From: an uncultured Rhizobiaceae group bacterium
Lineage (GTDB): Bacteria; Pseudomonadota; Alphaproteobacteria; Rhizobiales; Rhizobiaceae
Assembly (NCBI GenBank): GCA_947501445.1
Contig: CANMVS010000011.1
Coordinates: 124,001-188,000, forward strand
Direction: 5' to 3'
DNA length: 64,000 nt
Made by a program: the position numbers and the translations under genes. Below the pieces are notes generated by a model. It saw only the letters and a list, made by a program, of their open reading frames with translations, had not been told where the DNA came from and made no database searches. Positions 44,778 through 54,233 of the stretch are shown here, piece by piece (within the stretch, counting starts at the first letter, position 1; each line of letters starts with the position of its first letter).

Positions 44778-44795
44778 CAGCCGGCAGGGCGCGAA

Positions 44796-44812
44796 AGGTG
44801 AAACGGTCTGGA
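44796..44812 (-). repeat. possible short remnant of the dispersed repeat
   Basis: Only CCAGACCGTTTCACCTT in reverse matches the repeat end. Too short to be sure. Confidence 0.3.
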
Positions 44813-44829
44813 ACGTCGGAGTTTTTATC

Positions 44830-45765
44830 TCATTGTTCTGCGAGCATCTGCGTTACTTCATTCACGAACCAGGTTATTGCGGGATTGAATTGCCCGCGCT
44901 CGTGCCAGAGCAGGTAGTAGGGAAATTCTGCACCTGATCTGAATGGTACCGAGACCACGTTGGAGAAGGTTAAAAGCTGTGTTCCCAGTCGCGAAGGTGC
45001 AGCGGCAACAGCATTGCTGTTGGCGACATGAAAAGGCATGGCCGTAAAGAACGGTACAGAAAACATTGCTGCGGCGTCTTCGCGCTGAATACGCATGACA
45101 GGATCGGCCTGCAGCCGGTCGACAGTCGGGTAGCTGAATTCGATTTTGCGGTAAGGTGCGATATCCCCCGGGTCAAGAAACCCTTTCTGCGCTGCTAATT
45201 CCAAAAGTGGATGCCCCTCACGCATAAGAAGAACGTAGCTGTCAACAAACAGTTTTTTGGCGATCAGGTCGCCTTTCACATCCAGCCCCGCATAAAATAC
45301 AAAATCAATCTCGCCCTCCAATATCATCGAAAAACTATCCGGTACCAAAGGTGTTACATCGACCTGTATGTGCGGCGCGATCTCGGCAACCCGGTCCATG
45401 AGCGGCCCGATTATGCATGCGGTAGCATAGTCAGTGCCGGCAATCCGAAAGCTGCGATGGGAGTGCTCAGGGTTGAAATTTGGTGGTTGAAAGACCGCTT
45501 CAATCGAATGGATGGCATCAATAACCGGTTCCTGAAGGGACAGGGCATGATCAGTCAACTGATAGCCGGCCTGGGTTCGGATTAGCAGCGGATCTCCGGT
45601 CAGGTCACGTATACGCGCCAGGATGCGACTGGCGGCGGGTTGACTGATCTCAAGCAGCTCAGCCGTTCGTGTCACACTGCCGGTTTGCAGTAACAGCCGC
45701 AAAAACCGCAATACGCGAAAATCCATTGAGGCCAGTTGTATATTCATTTTTTGCATGACGATCAT
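44830..45765 (-). CDS. LysR-family regulator 2
   Basis: 311 residues with a helix-turn-helix (about 18-75: RLLLQTGSVTRTAELLEISQ, then PAASRILARIRDLTGD) and the usual effector domain. Divergent from the EF-hand / MoaF-like / hydrolase run, which it probably controls. ATG at 45765 has GGGA five bases upstream. Confidence 0.88.
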   Translation of the reverse strand: MIVMQKMNIQLASMDFRVLRFLRLLLQTGSVTRTAELLEISQPAASRILARIRDLTGDPLLIRTQAGYQLTDHALSLQEPVIDAIHSIEAVFQPPNFNPEHSHRSFRIAGTDYATACIIGPLMDRVAEIAPHIQVDVTPLVPDSFSMILEGEIDFVFYAGLDVKGDLIAKKLFVDSYVLLMREGHPLLELAAQKGFLDPGDIAPYRKIEFSYPTVDRLQADPVMRIQREDAAAMFSVPFFTAMPFHVANSNAVAAAPSRLGTQLLTFSNVVSVPFRSGAEFPYYLLWHERGQFNPAITWFVNEVTQMLAEQ

Positions 45766-45842
45766 GCTAATCCCGACATTTCAGTTATGTCAAGTTTGGT
45801 GCAAACAGGCTTCATCGAAATCAATTCAGATGAGGAACTCCG

Positions 45843-46133
45843 ATGAAACTCAATCTCCTGATCATTGCTGCCGGAACCGTCGCTTTGGGTGTCAGTGCAG
45901 CCCGTGCAGATGTTTCAACCGAAACGCAGGACCTGAACAATGACGGTGTCGTCACGTTTGAGGAATTCATGGATAGCCACGACACCGGCATTGCGCGCAC
46001 GCAGGCTTTTGTCGATCGCCACAAGGGCATCTTCGATGCAGCGGACACCAACGGTGACGAGGTTGTCGATCAGAGCGAAAGTCAAGGTGGTGCCACAGGC
46101 AAGCCCAAAGCCAAGGGTGCCAACAAATCCTGA
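45843..46133 (+). CDS. periplasmic EF-hand protein
   Basis: 96 residues with a signal peptide (about 1-22) and two EF-hand loops: D30-E41 (DLNNDGVVTFEE) and D68-E79 (DTNGDEVVDQSE). The tail is basic (KPKAKGANKS). Calcium binding is expected. First of three co-directional genes. Confidence 0.85.
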   Translation: MKLNLLIIAAGTVALGVSAARADVSTETQDLNNDGVVTFEEFMDSHDTGIARTQAFVDRHKGIFDAADTNGDEVVDQSESQGGATGKPKAKGANKS

Positions 46134-46203
46134 TCCATCGTGCCTGCGTCACCTGCGATGGGCTGAAAAACACTTGACCCAATCATAATTGCAAGGAAAT
46201 GCC

Positions 46204-46626
46204 ATGCTCAAAACAATACGCCCTACGGCTTCATTGTTGGCAGTTTCGCTTGTAGTTGCCACGCCCGTAACGGCGGCGGAACCGGAACCGAGCTGGGCCA
46301 CTGAGGTTGGTACCATCAATAACGTAACCGGAAAAGGCTTTGAATACGTTGTGTCCGGCTATCGCATTCGTATGGATTTCATTGCAGCCGATCGCATCCG
46401 CCGGACGCGCATCGATGCAGCGGATGATTCAGCCGGTACAACAGGCGAAGAAGAGATCATTCATACCGATCCACGCCCCGGCGTCTTCTCCATTGCCTTT
46501 ACCGACGCCGAGGGCAACGTCGTGGATATCTTTGACCTGCAGCGCAAACGGCTCTTTGTCACCTACATCACCAACGATGGAAAACGTATTCACAGCGAAA
46601 CCGCGATCAAAGACGTTACATCATGA
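46204..46626 (+). CDS. exported MoaF-like small barrel protein
   Basis: 140 residues; signal peptide about 1-24. The mature part (YRIRMDFIAADRIRRTRI and RPGVFSIAFTDAEGNVVDIF) has the alternating pattern of MoaF-related lipocalin-like domains. The ATG at 46204 has AAGGAAA upstream. The name rests on pattern, not on a search. Next to an alpha/beta hydrolase. Confidence 0.6.
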   Translation: MLKTIRPTASLLAVSLVVATPVTAAEPEPSWATEVGTINNVTGKGFEYVVSGYRIRMDFIAADRIRRTRIDAADDSAGTTGEEEIIHTDPRPGVFSIAFTDAEGNVVDIFDLQRKRLFVTYITNDGKRIHSETAIKDVTS

Positions 46627-46644
46627 AATCAACGGAGTTTGGAA

Positions 46645-47646
46645 ATGAATATTACCCGCAGATTGTTTGCCGGTCTGGTGGCAGGCTTGCCTGTTGTTGC
46701 AAGCCTGCCAGCTTCGGCCCGGACAGCGGCCTCACAGATGTATGAGGTGCGTGATGTCACGTTTCCCAGCGGTGGTGAGACACTTGCCGGAAAACTGTTC
46801 ATACCTTCAGGCAATGGCCCTTTTGCAGCGGTTGCAGTGATTGGCCCCGTCGCCTATGTGAAAGAGCAATCACCGGTACAATACGCCACGCGTCTGGCCA
46901 ATCAGGGCATTGCGGTGCTGATATTTGATCCCCGTTATCATGGAGCAAGTTCGGGTGAGCCGCGTAGATTCGAATCTGCCGAAGCCAAAATCGAAGATAT
47001 CAGTGCGGCCCTCAACGTCCTCTCCAATCAGGAGGGTGTGGCGCGTGACAGGTTGGGTGTTCTGGGCATTTGCCAAGGTGTCAACTGGGCCATTGAAGCG
47101 GCCGTGCGGGATCAACGGGTATCGACCCTTGGTCTGGTTGCCGGTCACTATCTCACACCTGCCACAGCAACGCTCTATCTTGGTGACAACCAGGCGGTTG
47201 CGGCGCGTATGGAACGCGCTGGCCAAGCGAAGGCGGTGTTCGATGATACAGGCGAGGTACGCTATATCCCGATCACAGGCACGGACGAGGCTTTGCTGAC
47301 AGCGGATCTGATTGATCAATGGTACGCGCCGTGGGGTAATCGGGCACCGTGGTTCGCCCATCGAGGTGGGTGGGAAAATCGCATAACCGCCATGAGTGAA
47401 GCGACCATCTGGGGTTGGAAGATCAACGAAACAGTGACCGGGCTGCACACATCTGTCTTGATGATACATGGCGACAAAGCCGCGTCCGGGGAAAAAATCC
47501 CACGTGATCTTTTCGAAACCATTCCGGCGACGGATAAAACACTCCATTGGATCAACGGCGCCAACCAGCTTCAATTCTACGAGGACCCTTTGGTCATTGA
47601 TGCCGCTGTTGCGCCACTCGCATTACATTTCAGCGCAAAGCGTTGA
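46645..47646 (+). CDS. exported alpha/beta hydrolase
   Basis: 333 residues. A twin-arginine-like signal (NITRRLFAGLVAGLP) is followed by a dienelactone-hydrolase-type domain. The nucleophile elbow reads GICQG with C143, as in dienelactone hydrolases, and HGDKA carries the acid region. At the place where the family usually has the catalytic His (before the aromatic F-Y-D region) the sequence is NGANQLQFYED, so the His appears absent. Starts six bases after the upstream gene region with GGAG at the right distance. Confidence 0.8.
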   Translation: MNITRRLFAGLVAGLPVVASLPASARTAASQMYEVRDVTFPSGGETLAGKLFIPSGNGPFAAVAVIGPVAYVKEQSPVQYATRLANQGIAVLIFDPRYHGASSGEPRRFESAEAKIEDISAALNVLSNQEGVARDRLGVLGICQGVNWAIEAAVRDQRVSTLGLVAGHYLTPATATLYLGDNQAVAARMERAGQAKAVFDDTGEVRYIPITGTDEALLTADLIDQWYAPWGNRAPWFAHRGGWENRITAMSEATIWGWKINETVTGLHTSVLMIHGDKAASGEKIPRDLFETIPATDKTLHWINGANQLQFYEDPLVIDAAVAPLALHFSAKR

Positions 47647-47958
47647 ATCCATGCCAGCCAATCTGCGCTCTACGTATCAAAATGACATAACGCAACAGTG
47701 TGACAAAGCAGCGAATTGCTGCTTTGTCCGCGCAACGAACATCAAATCGGATTTGATCGGGTTGAAATCGGCATGTCGGTCGAAAGCGCCATACTTGCCA
47801 AGTTCTACAGTCTGATCTGCCCATGCAGAATGTCCCGATTGGTTGGTGAAAGCCTGCGGGTAAAGACAAGCGCGCGCGGCACACCTTTCGGTTCCGTGTC
47901 CTGAAAATTCATGTTACAAATCTGCAGTGGCAACTGAAGTGGCAATCTCAAATTTGAA
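47647..47958. other. intergenic region with a 10-bp inverted repeat
   Basis: ACAAAGCAGC-GAATT-GCTGCTTTGT (47703-47727) is a perfect hairpin that may end the preceding run, although no T-run follows. No gene otherwise. Confidence 0.5.
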
Positions 47959-50145
47959 ATGATGAATCTGAGCGACCAGATCGAACGCCTGCGTGTAATC
48001 AATGCGCTGCGCATAACGCTGGTTATGGTGATGTGTATCTTTCTTGGTGTGTTGCTGGACATGCGTACCGGTGTGTTCGTCATATTTCCGGTTCTGGTGA
48101 TTTCATTCATGTTTCACGATGAATCACCTGCTGCGGGATTTTCCCTTGTTGCCGGATCAGCGCTGGGCGCCGCAATTTCCTTTCTCACCATCGATGCGTT
48201 TTTGACTGCGCGGCCGCTGTTTATGCTGGTTACGCTCGTCGTGACCTGCCTGTTGAGCTATTGGGCTGCACAGGGGTTTCGCAACCGCTGGCCCTGGCCA
48301 TTTGGTGCATTCTTTGCAATCCTGATTCTGGTTGGGGCGGCTTTTGCAGCCATCAGCGGCGCGCAATTGGGCGTGCAGGTTGCTTTTCACTGGACGCTCG
48401 AAATCACTCTCGGTGTGGTTGTCACCTGGTTCGTCATGCTGGGTCTTTGGCCTTCACCGCGGGCGCGCGACCTCGATAATCTTTGTTCGGGTATCGGAAA
48501 AGAATGTTCGATTTTATTGACCAAAACCGCAGATCGCCTGGAAGCCGGGCAACCGATTTCCTATCACCCCAGCCCCATCAGCCTGATGAATTTCGGTAAA
48601 TGGAGGCGTCAGGTCGACGGCCTCAAATGGCAGTTCAAGGGGCAAAGGGAGCATTACGAGGCAATCCGTCAGCGCATGCGCAATCTTTTACTGGCCTATA
48701 TCAATGTGCGTCATATGGAACGCACGCTGGAGGGCATGCCGCAGGATGATGAGGTGGCCAATATTCGAGCTGACATGGTCGCCGTTCTACGCGTTCTGGC
48801 TGGCGGTATGGAAAAACCGGGTGATACCGGTCGCCTGGACCCAAGACTGGTGCGCATCGACCGTTTCCGCAATGCTGTTGCACAAAATCTTCAAAAACGG
48901 GAAACCGCGTTGGAAAGGCTGCCGGCCAAGCTGTCTGCATTCACGACAGCAGCGCGCGAATTGCGCCGCAACCTTGTGGCACTTTCCAATCCAGAGATGT
49001 CTGAAACTCCAATACCACGCGAGGTGTCGCCCTCGGGACGGAAGGGCTGGATTGAACAGGACAGTGCAAAGGTCGCCCTCAAATTGTCGCTGGGTGTTGC
49101 CATAGCGCTGATAATTCATCTGGTTGCACCAATACCCGCTGGTGCCTATCTGGTGCTCGGGCTGGTGATGGTGATGTTGCAACCAAACCTTGGAAGGTCT
49201 CATCTTCGCGTCCGCCTGTGGTTTCCGGGCGTATTGGTTGGATCAGCCTATGGTCTCGTCGGGCTTGCATTGATTTCGTTTGCGCCGCACTTGCCTCTCC
49301 TGCTGGCATGGCTTGCAGCAGGATTCCTGATCGGTGCCTATATCGGCGCAGGGCAAGACCGCATTTCCTATTCCGGCTTTCAGATTTGCATCGGTATTAC
49401 CGTTATTCTGGGCATGGCGGCTTTCCCCTATGCGACGGTGATTACCGCCGAACAGCGGGTTCTTGGTGCTGTTCTGGGTTTTTCAATTGCGCTTGCGATA
49501 GGACAATACATCTGGCCGGAACATCCGGCCGATCTGCTGCGCAAGAGCTTTGCGGAGAATTTGCGGGCCATGCCGCAGGCCCTGTCGCGCATATGTGCAG
49601 CCGAAGACCCGAATCCGATACTGCTCAATTCTCATCTGTTGCGTCTGCAAACTGACGTACAGAGGGATTTTGCGCTGCTCTACGACTTCAGCTACATGCT
49701 GCCCGGGAAAATTCCTTCGAAATATAATTATCACTGGATGACCCATGCAACCGGTAATATGTTTCACCAGATGTGGACGCTGCACCAGGCTCTGTCGCGG
49801 GTTGAAACCACCGAAATCAGGCGTGCAATGATCGTACCTACGACCTGTGCCCTTGAGCAAATGCGCATGTTAGCCGAAGATCTGGCGGACGAGATTGTTG
49901 CGGAGGGGATACTGGAAGATGGGACCTTGCGGGCGCGGCTGGAGGCGCTTGATTGTGCAATAGCGGACGCAGGGTTGCTTCCGGTTGGCGCAGGAGAGAT
50001 ACAACAGGCTCGGTATTTTGGCATGAATTTCATTCGGGAAATGCGTGACCAACTGGCATTGGTGGTTACGTCGGTCGACAATTCAGATACGCATGGATTG
50101 CCGGATACTTCACAATTGGCACACACGTATGAGGGAATACGGTAA
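47959..50145 (+). CDS. FUSC-family inner-membrane efflux protein
   Basis: 728 residues: two blocks of about six membrane helices (about 15-170 and 380-520) separated by a soluble helical region, as in AaeB/FUSC aromatic-acid exporters. The TAATG overlap with the next HlyD-type gene completes an AaeA/AaeB-like pump. Outer-membrane partner not present. Substrate unknown. Confidence 0.85.
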   Translation: MMNLSDQIERLRVINALRITLVMVMCIFLGVLLDMRTGVFVIFPVLVISFMFHDESPAAGFSLVAGSALGAAISFLTIDAFLTARPLFMLVTLVVTCLLSYWAAQGFRNRWPWPFGAFFAILILVGAAFAAISGAQLGVQVAFHWTLEITLGVVVTWFVMLGLWPSPRARDLDNLCSGIGKECSILLTKTADRLEAGQPISYHPSPISLMNFGKWRRQVDGLKWQFKGQREHYEAIRQRMRNLLLAYINVRHMERTLEGMPQDDEVANIRADMVAVLRVLAGGMEKPGDTGRLDPRLVRIDRFRNAVAQNLQKRETALERLPAKLSAFTTAARELRRNLVALSNPEMSETPIPREVSPSGRKGWIEQDSAKVALKLSLGVAIALIIHLVAPIPAGAYLVLGLVMVMLQPNLGRSHLRVRLWFPGVLVGSAYGLVGLALISFAPHLPLLLAWLAAGFLIGAYIGAGQDRISYSGFQICIGITVILGMAAFPYATVITAEQRVLGAVLGFSIALAIGQYIWPEHPADLLRKSFAENLRAMPQALSRICAAEDPNPILLNSHLLRLQTDVQRDFALLYDFSYMLPGKIPSKYNYHWMTHATGNMFHQMWTLHQALSRVETTEIRRAMIVPTTCALEQMRMLAEDLADEIVAEGILEDGTLRARLEALDCAIADAGLLPVGAGEIQQARYFGMNFIREMRDQLALVVTSVDNSDTHGLPDTSQLAHTYEGIR

Positions 50146-51017
50146 TGGCGGCACAGCGACGCGGAATTACAAACATTCGGTTCTGGGTAACGCTGGCTTC
50201 CTGCGTGATAATGCTGCTTGCCGTCTATTACATTGCCTCGGATCGCATTACACCAATGACGCGGGACGCCTATGTACAAGCCACGGTCATCCCTGTGGCT
50301 CCGCTTGTGTCGGGCGAAGTTACCGAAGTTCTTGTCAAAAATGATAGCCTTGTCAAAAAGGGCGATCCATTGTTCCGCATAGATCCGCGTGCTTTTCAGT
50401 ATGACGTCGACCGTCTGCAGGCCAAACTGGATCAGACGCAGTTGAAATCGGGACAGCCAGATGATCCACCGGCCAATGACAACGCCGAAACGAGACAGAT
50501 CGAGGCGGAGCTGGCCATAGCCAGGTTGCGCCTGACGCAAACCACAGTCCGGGCTTCTACAGACGGTGTTGTCGACGATATGCAATTGCAGGCAGGTGCC
50601 TATGCGACAGTCGGCAAGGCGGTGATGACACTTGTTGACGCCAGTCGATGGTGGATCGTCGCGAATTATGAAGAAAATGCGCTGTCGGTCATTCGGGAGG
50701 GGCAGACGGTGGAATTTGGCCTCTATATGTTCCCCGGGCATGTTTTTGCCGGTCGTGTGGAAAGCATTGGATGGGGCGTGGAAAGGGGACAGGGGTTTGC
50801 CACCGGCGATCTGCCGCAGATCGAAAACCCCTCCCGGTGGGTATCCCTCTCGCAGAGGTTTCAGGTCCGCATAGCGCCGTCCGGCCCCATTGCCCAACAG
50901 CCGCTCAGAGTTGGCGCGACAGCACGCGTTGTTGTCTTTTCCAGCGATGCGGGCGTGATGAATGTGCTGGCAAGATTACTGATGAGACTTTCAACAACGA
51001 CGGATTATCTCTACTGA
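50145..51017 (+). CDS. HlyD/EmrA-family membrane fusion protein
   Basis: 290 residues with one N-terminal membrane helix (about 12-32), a lipoyl-like half (AYVQATVIPVAPLVSGEVTE), a short helical hairpin, and the returning half (TQTTVRASTDGVVDDMQLQA). Partner of the FUSC protein, sharing the A of TAATG. Confidence 0.88.
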   Translation: MAAQRRGITNIRFWVTLASCVIMLLAVYYIASDRITPMTRDAYVQATVIPVAPLVSGEVTEVLVKNDSLVKKGDPLFRIDPRAFQYDVDRLQAKLDQTQLKSGQPDDPPANDNAETRQIEAELAIARLRLTQTTVRASTDGVVDDMQLQAGAYATVGKAVMTLVDASRWWIVANYEENALSVIREGQTVEFGLYMFPGHVFAGRVESIGWGVERGQGFATGDLPQIENPSRWVSLSQRFQVRIAPSGPIAQQPLRVGATARVVVFSSDAGVMNVLARLLMRLSTTTDYLY

Positions 51018-51219
51018 CGTGTGTTGGGTCAGATTTGTCGTGTAACCGGGTAAGGTTGTTGATTGCAATGCCTAACGCTCCCGCTCCATATAATGCCAAA
51101 AGTATTGAGTGGGGCAATTTCTGGACGGATGTGAAATCCGGCCACTGCCAGTGTGCAACAGCCGGATCCCCTTGATATATTGCCTTTTCAGCCACTGATG
51201 GCCGATCAATGCGCTATGA

Positions 51220-52155
51220 TTATGCAATTTCCATTTCGTTGATATGGAATTTGGCGGTCAAATCACCGTCGGCGTCAAATACGCTGGCATCAACGCCGGT
51301 AAAATCGGCTACACCCTGGAAGACGTCACCAATAAATTCTGCAGCAAAAACATCAGTATTTGATATTTCCATCAACTCTTCGATCGAAAAATTGTCATTG
51401 CTGTAGTTCTGGCCGGTCTGAATGTCGACATTATAGAACTGAAATGATTCTGCATTTTCAATTACAAATGTCTGTCCGTCCGAACCATCCTTGAGAATGG
51501 ACCTGAAAGCGACCGTGCCATCGTCGAGCACCTGGATTTTATAGTCCTCTATTGTGTGTTTGAGAGCGACAACGTCTTTGCCTTCTCCCATATCCACATG
51601 GTAGGTGTCCGTGTCGTTTTCGGTCGCAGCTATTTTGAGGCGATCTCTTCCGCCACCCATGTCCATTACCCCGTCCGCATCTTTGGTCATGTGACCACTG
51701 ACGACCAGGTCGTTGCGCTCTGTTCCAACAAAGTTACTGCCGTCAAATGCTGCCGGCACCTCTCCCTGATTGAACAGGATGTTAGCACCGTCCGCACTTT
51801 TGAATGTTACGCTGGCGCCATAGGTCGGCGTATCGCCATCCTTTGACGTGATATAGGTGTATGTGACACTTCCGTCGCCGTTTTCCACCCGCTCGTAGTC
51901 AGATTCGGCATAGCTGAATTTGATCGTGTTATTGCCTTCACCCAGGTCGATTGTGGCATCAATATTGGCATCACGTGCCCGGCCGTGGTTGAAAACAAAA
52001 GTATCGTCTCCGGCACCCAGGTTTCCGACCTGATCAACATCAGCCAATACATCATACAGATTTTTGTAGTCATTCCCGTCCGTACCGTCCAGTACTCTTC
52101 CAGCCTGGGCCTGGTGAACGGTTGCAGCATAGAGTTTTGCAGCTGTACTTGTCAT
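51220..52155 (-). CDS. RTX/hemolysin-type calcium-binding-like protein, probable type I secretion substrate
   Basis: 311 acidic residues, no signal peptide. Degenerate nonapeptide motifs GAGDDTFVF, GEGNNTIKF and GGGRDRLKI recur. The C-terminus (DASVFDADGDLTAKFHINEM) is acidic/hydrophobic as in T1SS signals. No transporter gene is adjacent. Role unknown. Confidence 0.65.
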   Translation of the reverse strand: MTSTAAKLYAATVHQAQAGRVLDGTDGNDYKNLYDVLADVDQVGNLGAGDDTFVFNHGRARDANIDATIDLGEGNNTIKFSYAESDYERVENGDGSVTYTYITSKDGDTPTYGASVTFKSADGANILFNQGEVPAAFDGSNFVGTERNDLVVSGHMTKDADGVMDMGGGRDRLKIAATENDTDTYHVDMGEGKDVVALKHTIEDYKIQVLDDGTVAFRSILKDGSDGQTFVIENAESFQFYNVDIQTGQNYSNDNFSIEELMEISNTDVFAAEFIGDVFQGVADFTGVDASVFDADGDLTAKFHINEMEIA

Positions 52156-52822
52156 TAAATTTCTCCAGTTTCCATCGTTTCTTACATGCCACTCCTTTAT
52201 TGAGGTGGCACTGAGCGTAGGCGTATGCAGAAATAAACTAGGTATATATTTCTACTGTCCCCGCCTTTACTCATTTGGGGAACGAGGCTTGGAAAAAAAA
52301 TTAACAATTGGTAATGAACGGTCGAAATTTCGCTGAAATCCGTCGAAAATTCACGAAAACCCCGGAAATACGTGTATCAGCTGCAGTAGCGTCCCATGCG
52401 GATGATATGTATGTCACGATGATGTTATCGGATAATCGTTAGTTGATTTTCGCCCATTGAGGTGCGGGGCAAGGCTTGAATTTGATCCGGCATTGACCGT
52501 TGATCCAACTGTGAGGTGGTGTTGGCGGCGCAGCGGCATTTTGATCAAAAAATACCGCCAGTGAGCACAAGACTCATTGGCGGTTATTTTGGTTGTTATT
52601 AGTCACGTACCAATCATTCAAACAGGATTGGGATTGGTTGGGAAAATTCAAAATCCACCCATTGTCTCTACTCCTCTGATTTGGAGTTGGGCTTTTCCCG
52701 CCTTCCTGTTTCAGAAAGGTTTGAGCGGTCTGAGCACCAACCGGTATTTGTTTCTTACACTTATAAACTTGGCTATGAGTTGCGGGCGGTACAAGGCGTT
52801 TTTCATGAACAATTGGACAGGT
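52156..52822. other. about 670 bases with no gene, hairpin near 52554
   Basis: ACCGCCA (52554-52560) pairs with TGGCGGT (52578-52584), with GTGAG/CTCAT extending the stem, followed by TATTTT. It is a plausible terminator in the plus direction. Otherwise unassigned; the frame opposite to the aminotransferase extends into it but is rejected. Confidence 0.5.
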
Positions 52823-54043
52823 TTAGCCATCCGGCCATTCGGCATGCGCCAGGCGGTCTGCAAAATTTTCAATTCCCGCAGAATCGACATTTGCAAAGGC
52901 CAGACGCAGAAATCTGTCCTGATCAGAACCAAAGAATGCACCCGGCAGGCAGATGATGCCGTGTTCGCGCGCCAGATTTTCTGCCACAGTGACAGAGTCC
53001 AGATGTTTAAACGGGTGACGGATGTAGCTGAAATAGGCCCCGACAGACGACAGGTGCCAATCGGGCAGTTCTCCGATGACGCGTTCGAGCGTTCTGCGGC
53101 GCCGGGCAATTTCCTGGCGATTGCCCTCTCGCCAGTCGTCGAGCCGGGGCAGAGCATGGGCAATGGCGTGTTGCGGTGCGCGTGGGGCGCAAATCTGAAG
53201 ATTGTCCATGACCTTGGCCACATTGTTGATTATCTGCGTTCCGGCGGTAATGGCACCAAGCCGGTGTCCGGGAATGCAAAAGGACTTGGAAAAGCTGTAA
53301 AGGCCAATCAGGTGATCCCGCCAATCCGGACGATTGAAAAGATCATGTGGTTTTGCCCTGTCAGTCGGCAGAAAATCGCGATAGGTCTCATCGACAATCA
53401 GCCAGATATTATGGGCCATACACAGACCAAACAGGGTATCCATCAGACCCGCCGGGTAGATGGCACCCGTTGGATTATTGGGCGTTACACAGACAATTGC
53501 CTTTACATCCGGGGTAATGGCTGCTGCCAGTCTGGCCGGATCCGGCAGGAAACCGTTTTCAGCACTGGCCGCGACGCTCCGGGTGTTAATGCCCAGCATG
53601 GCCAGTGTCGTATCATGGTTGAAATAAAACGGTGTGATCAACAACACAGCATCTCCGGCACCGGCGACCGTCAGTGCTGCGGCAACGAACGCCTGGTTAC
53701 ACCCGGCAGTAATATGAACTTCACTGCTGCCAAATTGGCTGCCATAGGTTTTTTGAAGGTCATTTGCATAGGCTTTGCGCAACAGGTCTTCACCCTCGAT
53801 GTCACCATAACCCAGAAGGTCAGTGCGACTTGAAGCCTGCGCCAGCTGTTCCATCAACAATGGATGAGCCGAATAACCAGGCACTGCCTGTGACAGATCT
53901 ATCAGCGGACCAAACCGACCGTCATAAAGGGCGGCGGATTGCTGCACGCGCGGGATGGGTGGCGCGCTGAGCGCGTCAACGGTGTCATTGATCGGAGCGG
54001 CAGTAATGATGAAACCTCCATCAGGTGTGTCGTATCGTGTCAC
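52823..54043 (-). CDS. class I/II PLP-dependent aminotransferase
   Basis: 406 residues. PLP lysine K253 lies in LYSFSKSFCIPGHRLGA, with D218 in IWLIVDETYRDF and N190 in VTPNNPTG. Divergent from the LysR regulator of the catabolic operon, so probably in the same regulon, removing or adding an amino group in that pathway. Confidence 0.9.
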   Translation of the reverse strand: MTRYDTPDGGFIITAAPINDTVDALSAPPIPRVQQSAALYDGRFGPLIDLSQAVPGYSAHPLLMEQLAQASSRTDLLGYGDIEGEDLLRKAYANDLQKTYGSQFGSSEVHITAGCNQAFVAAALTVAGAGDAVLLITPFYFNHDTTLAMLGINTRSVAASAENGFLPDPARLAAAITPDVKAIVCVTPNNPTGAIYPAGLMDTLFGLCMAHNIWLIVDETYRDFLPTDRAKPHDLFNRPDWRDHLIGLYSFSKSFCIPGHRLGAITAGTQIINNVAKVMDNLQICAPRAPQHAIAHALPRLDDWREGNRQEIARRRRTLERVIGELPDWHLSSVGAYFSYIRHPFKHLDSVTVAENLAREHGIICLPGAFFGSDQDRFLRLAFANVDSAGIENFADRLAHAEWPDG

Positions 54044-54143
54044 TAGACCGTTTCACATCTTGTCAATAACCGGACAACGGTGCCGGCCTTTGATTTTTGT
54101 TGATGCATTCCGGTATTGACGATTCCGTCAAATCCTGAATTTC
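54043..54143 (+). repeat. ~100-bp dispersed repeat, copy F
   Basis: It begins TAGACCGTTTCACATCTTG and ends near TTCTCTAG, so the copy is bounded by CTAG on both sides. Lies between the aminotransferase and LysR genes. Confidence 0.8.
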
Positions 54144-54233
54144 TCTAGCGTGAAAGGACAGGTGCAACAAGCTGAAGGCGTGTGATGAAATTACCTGTTG
54201 CAATTTGTTACATTTGGATATTTCAATGATTGC

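Noticed and set aside
52577-53833. 418-residue plus-strand frame
   Set aside because: Antisense to the aminotransferase, whose active-site residues are all present; no protein-like features.
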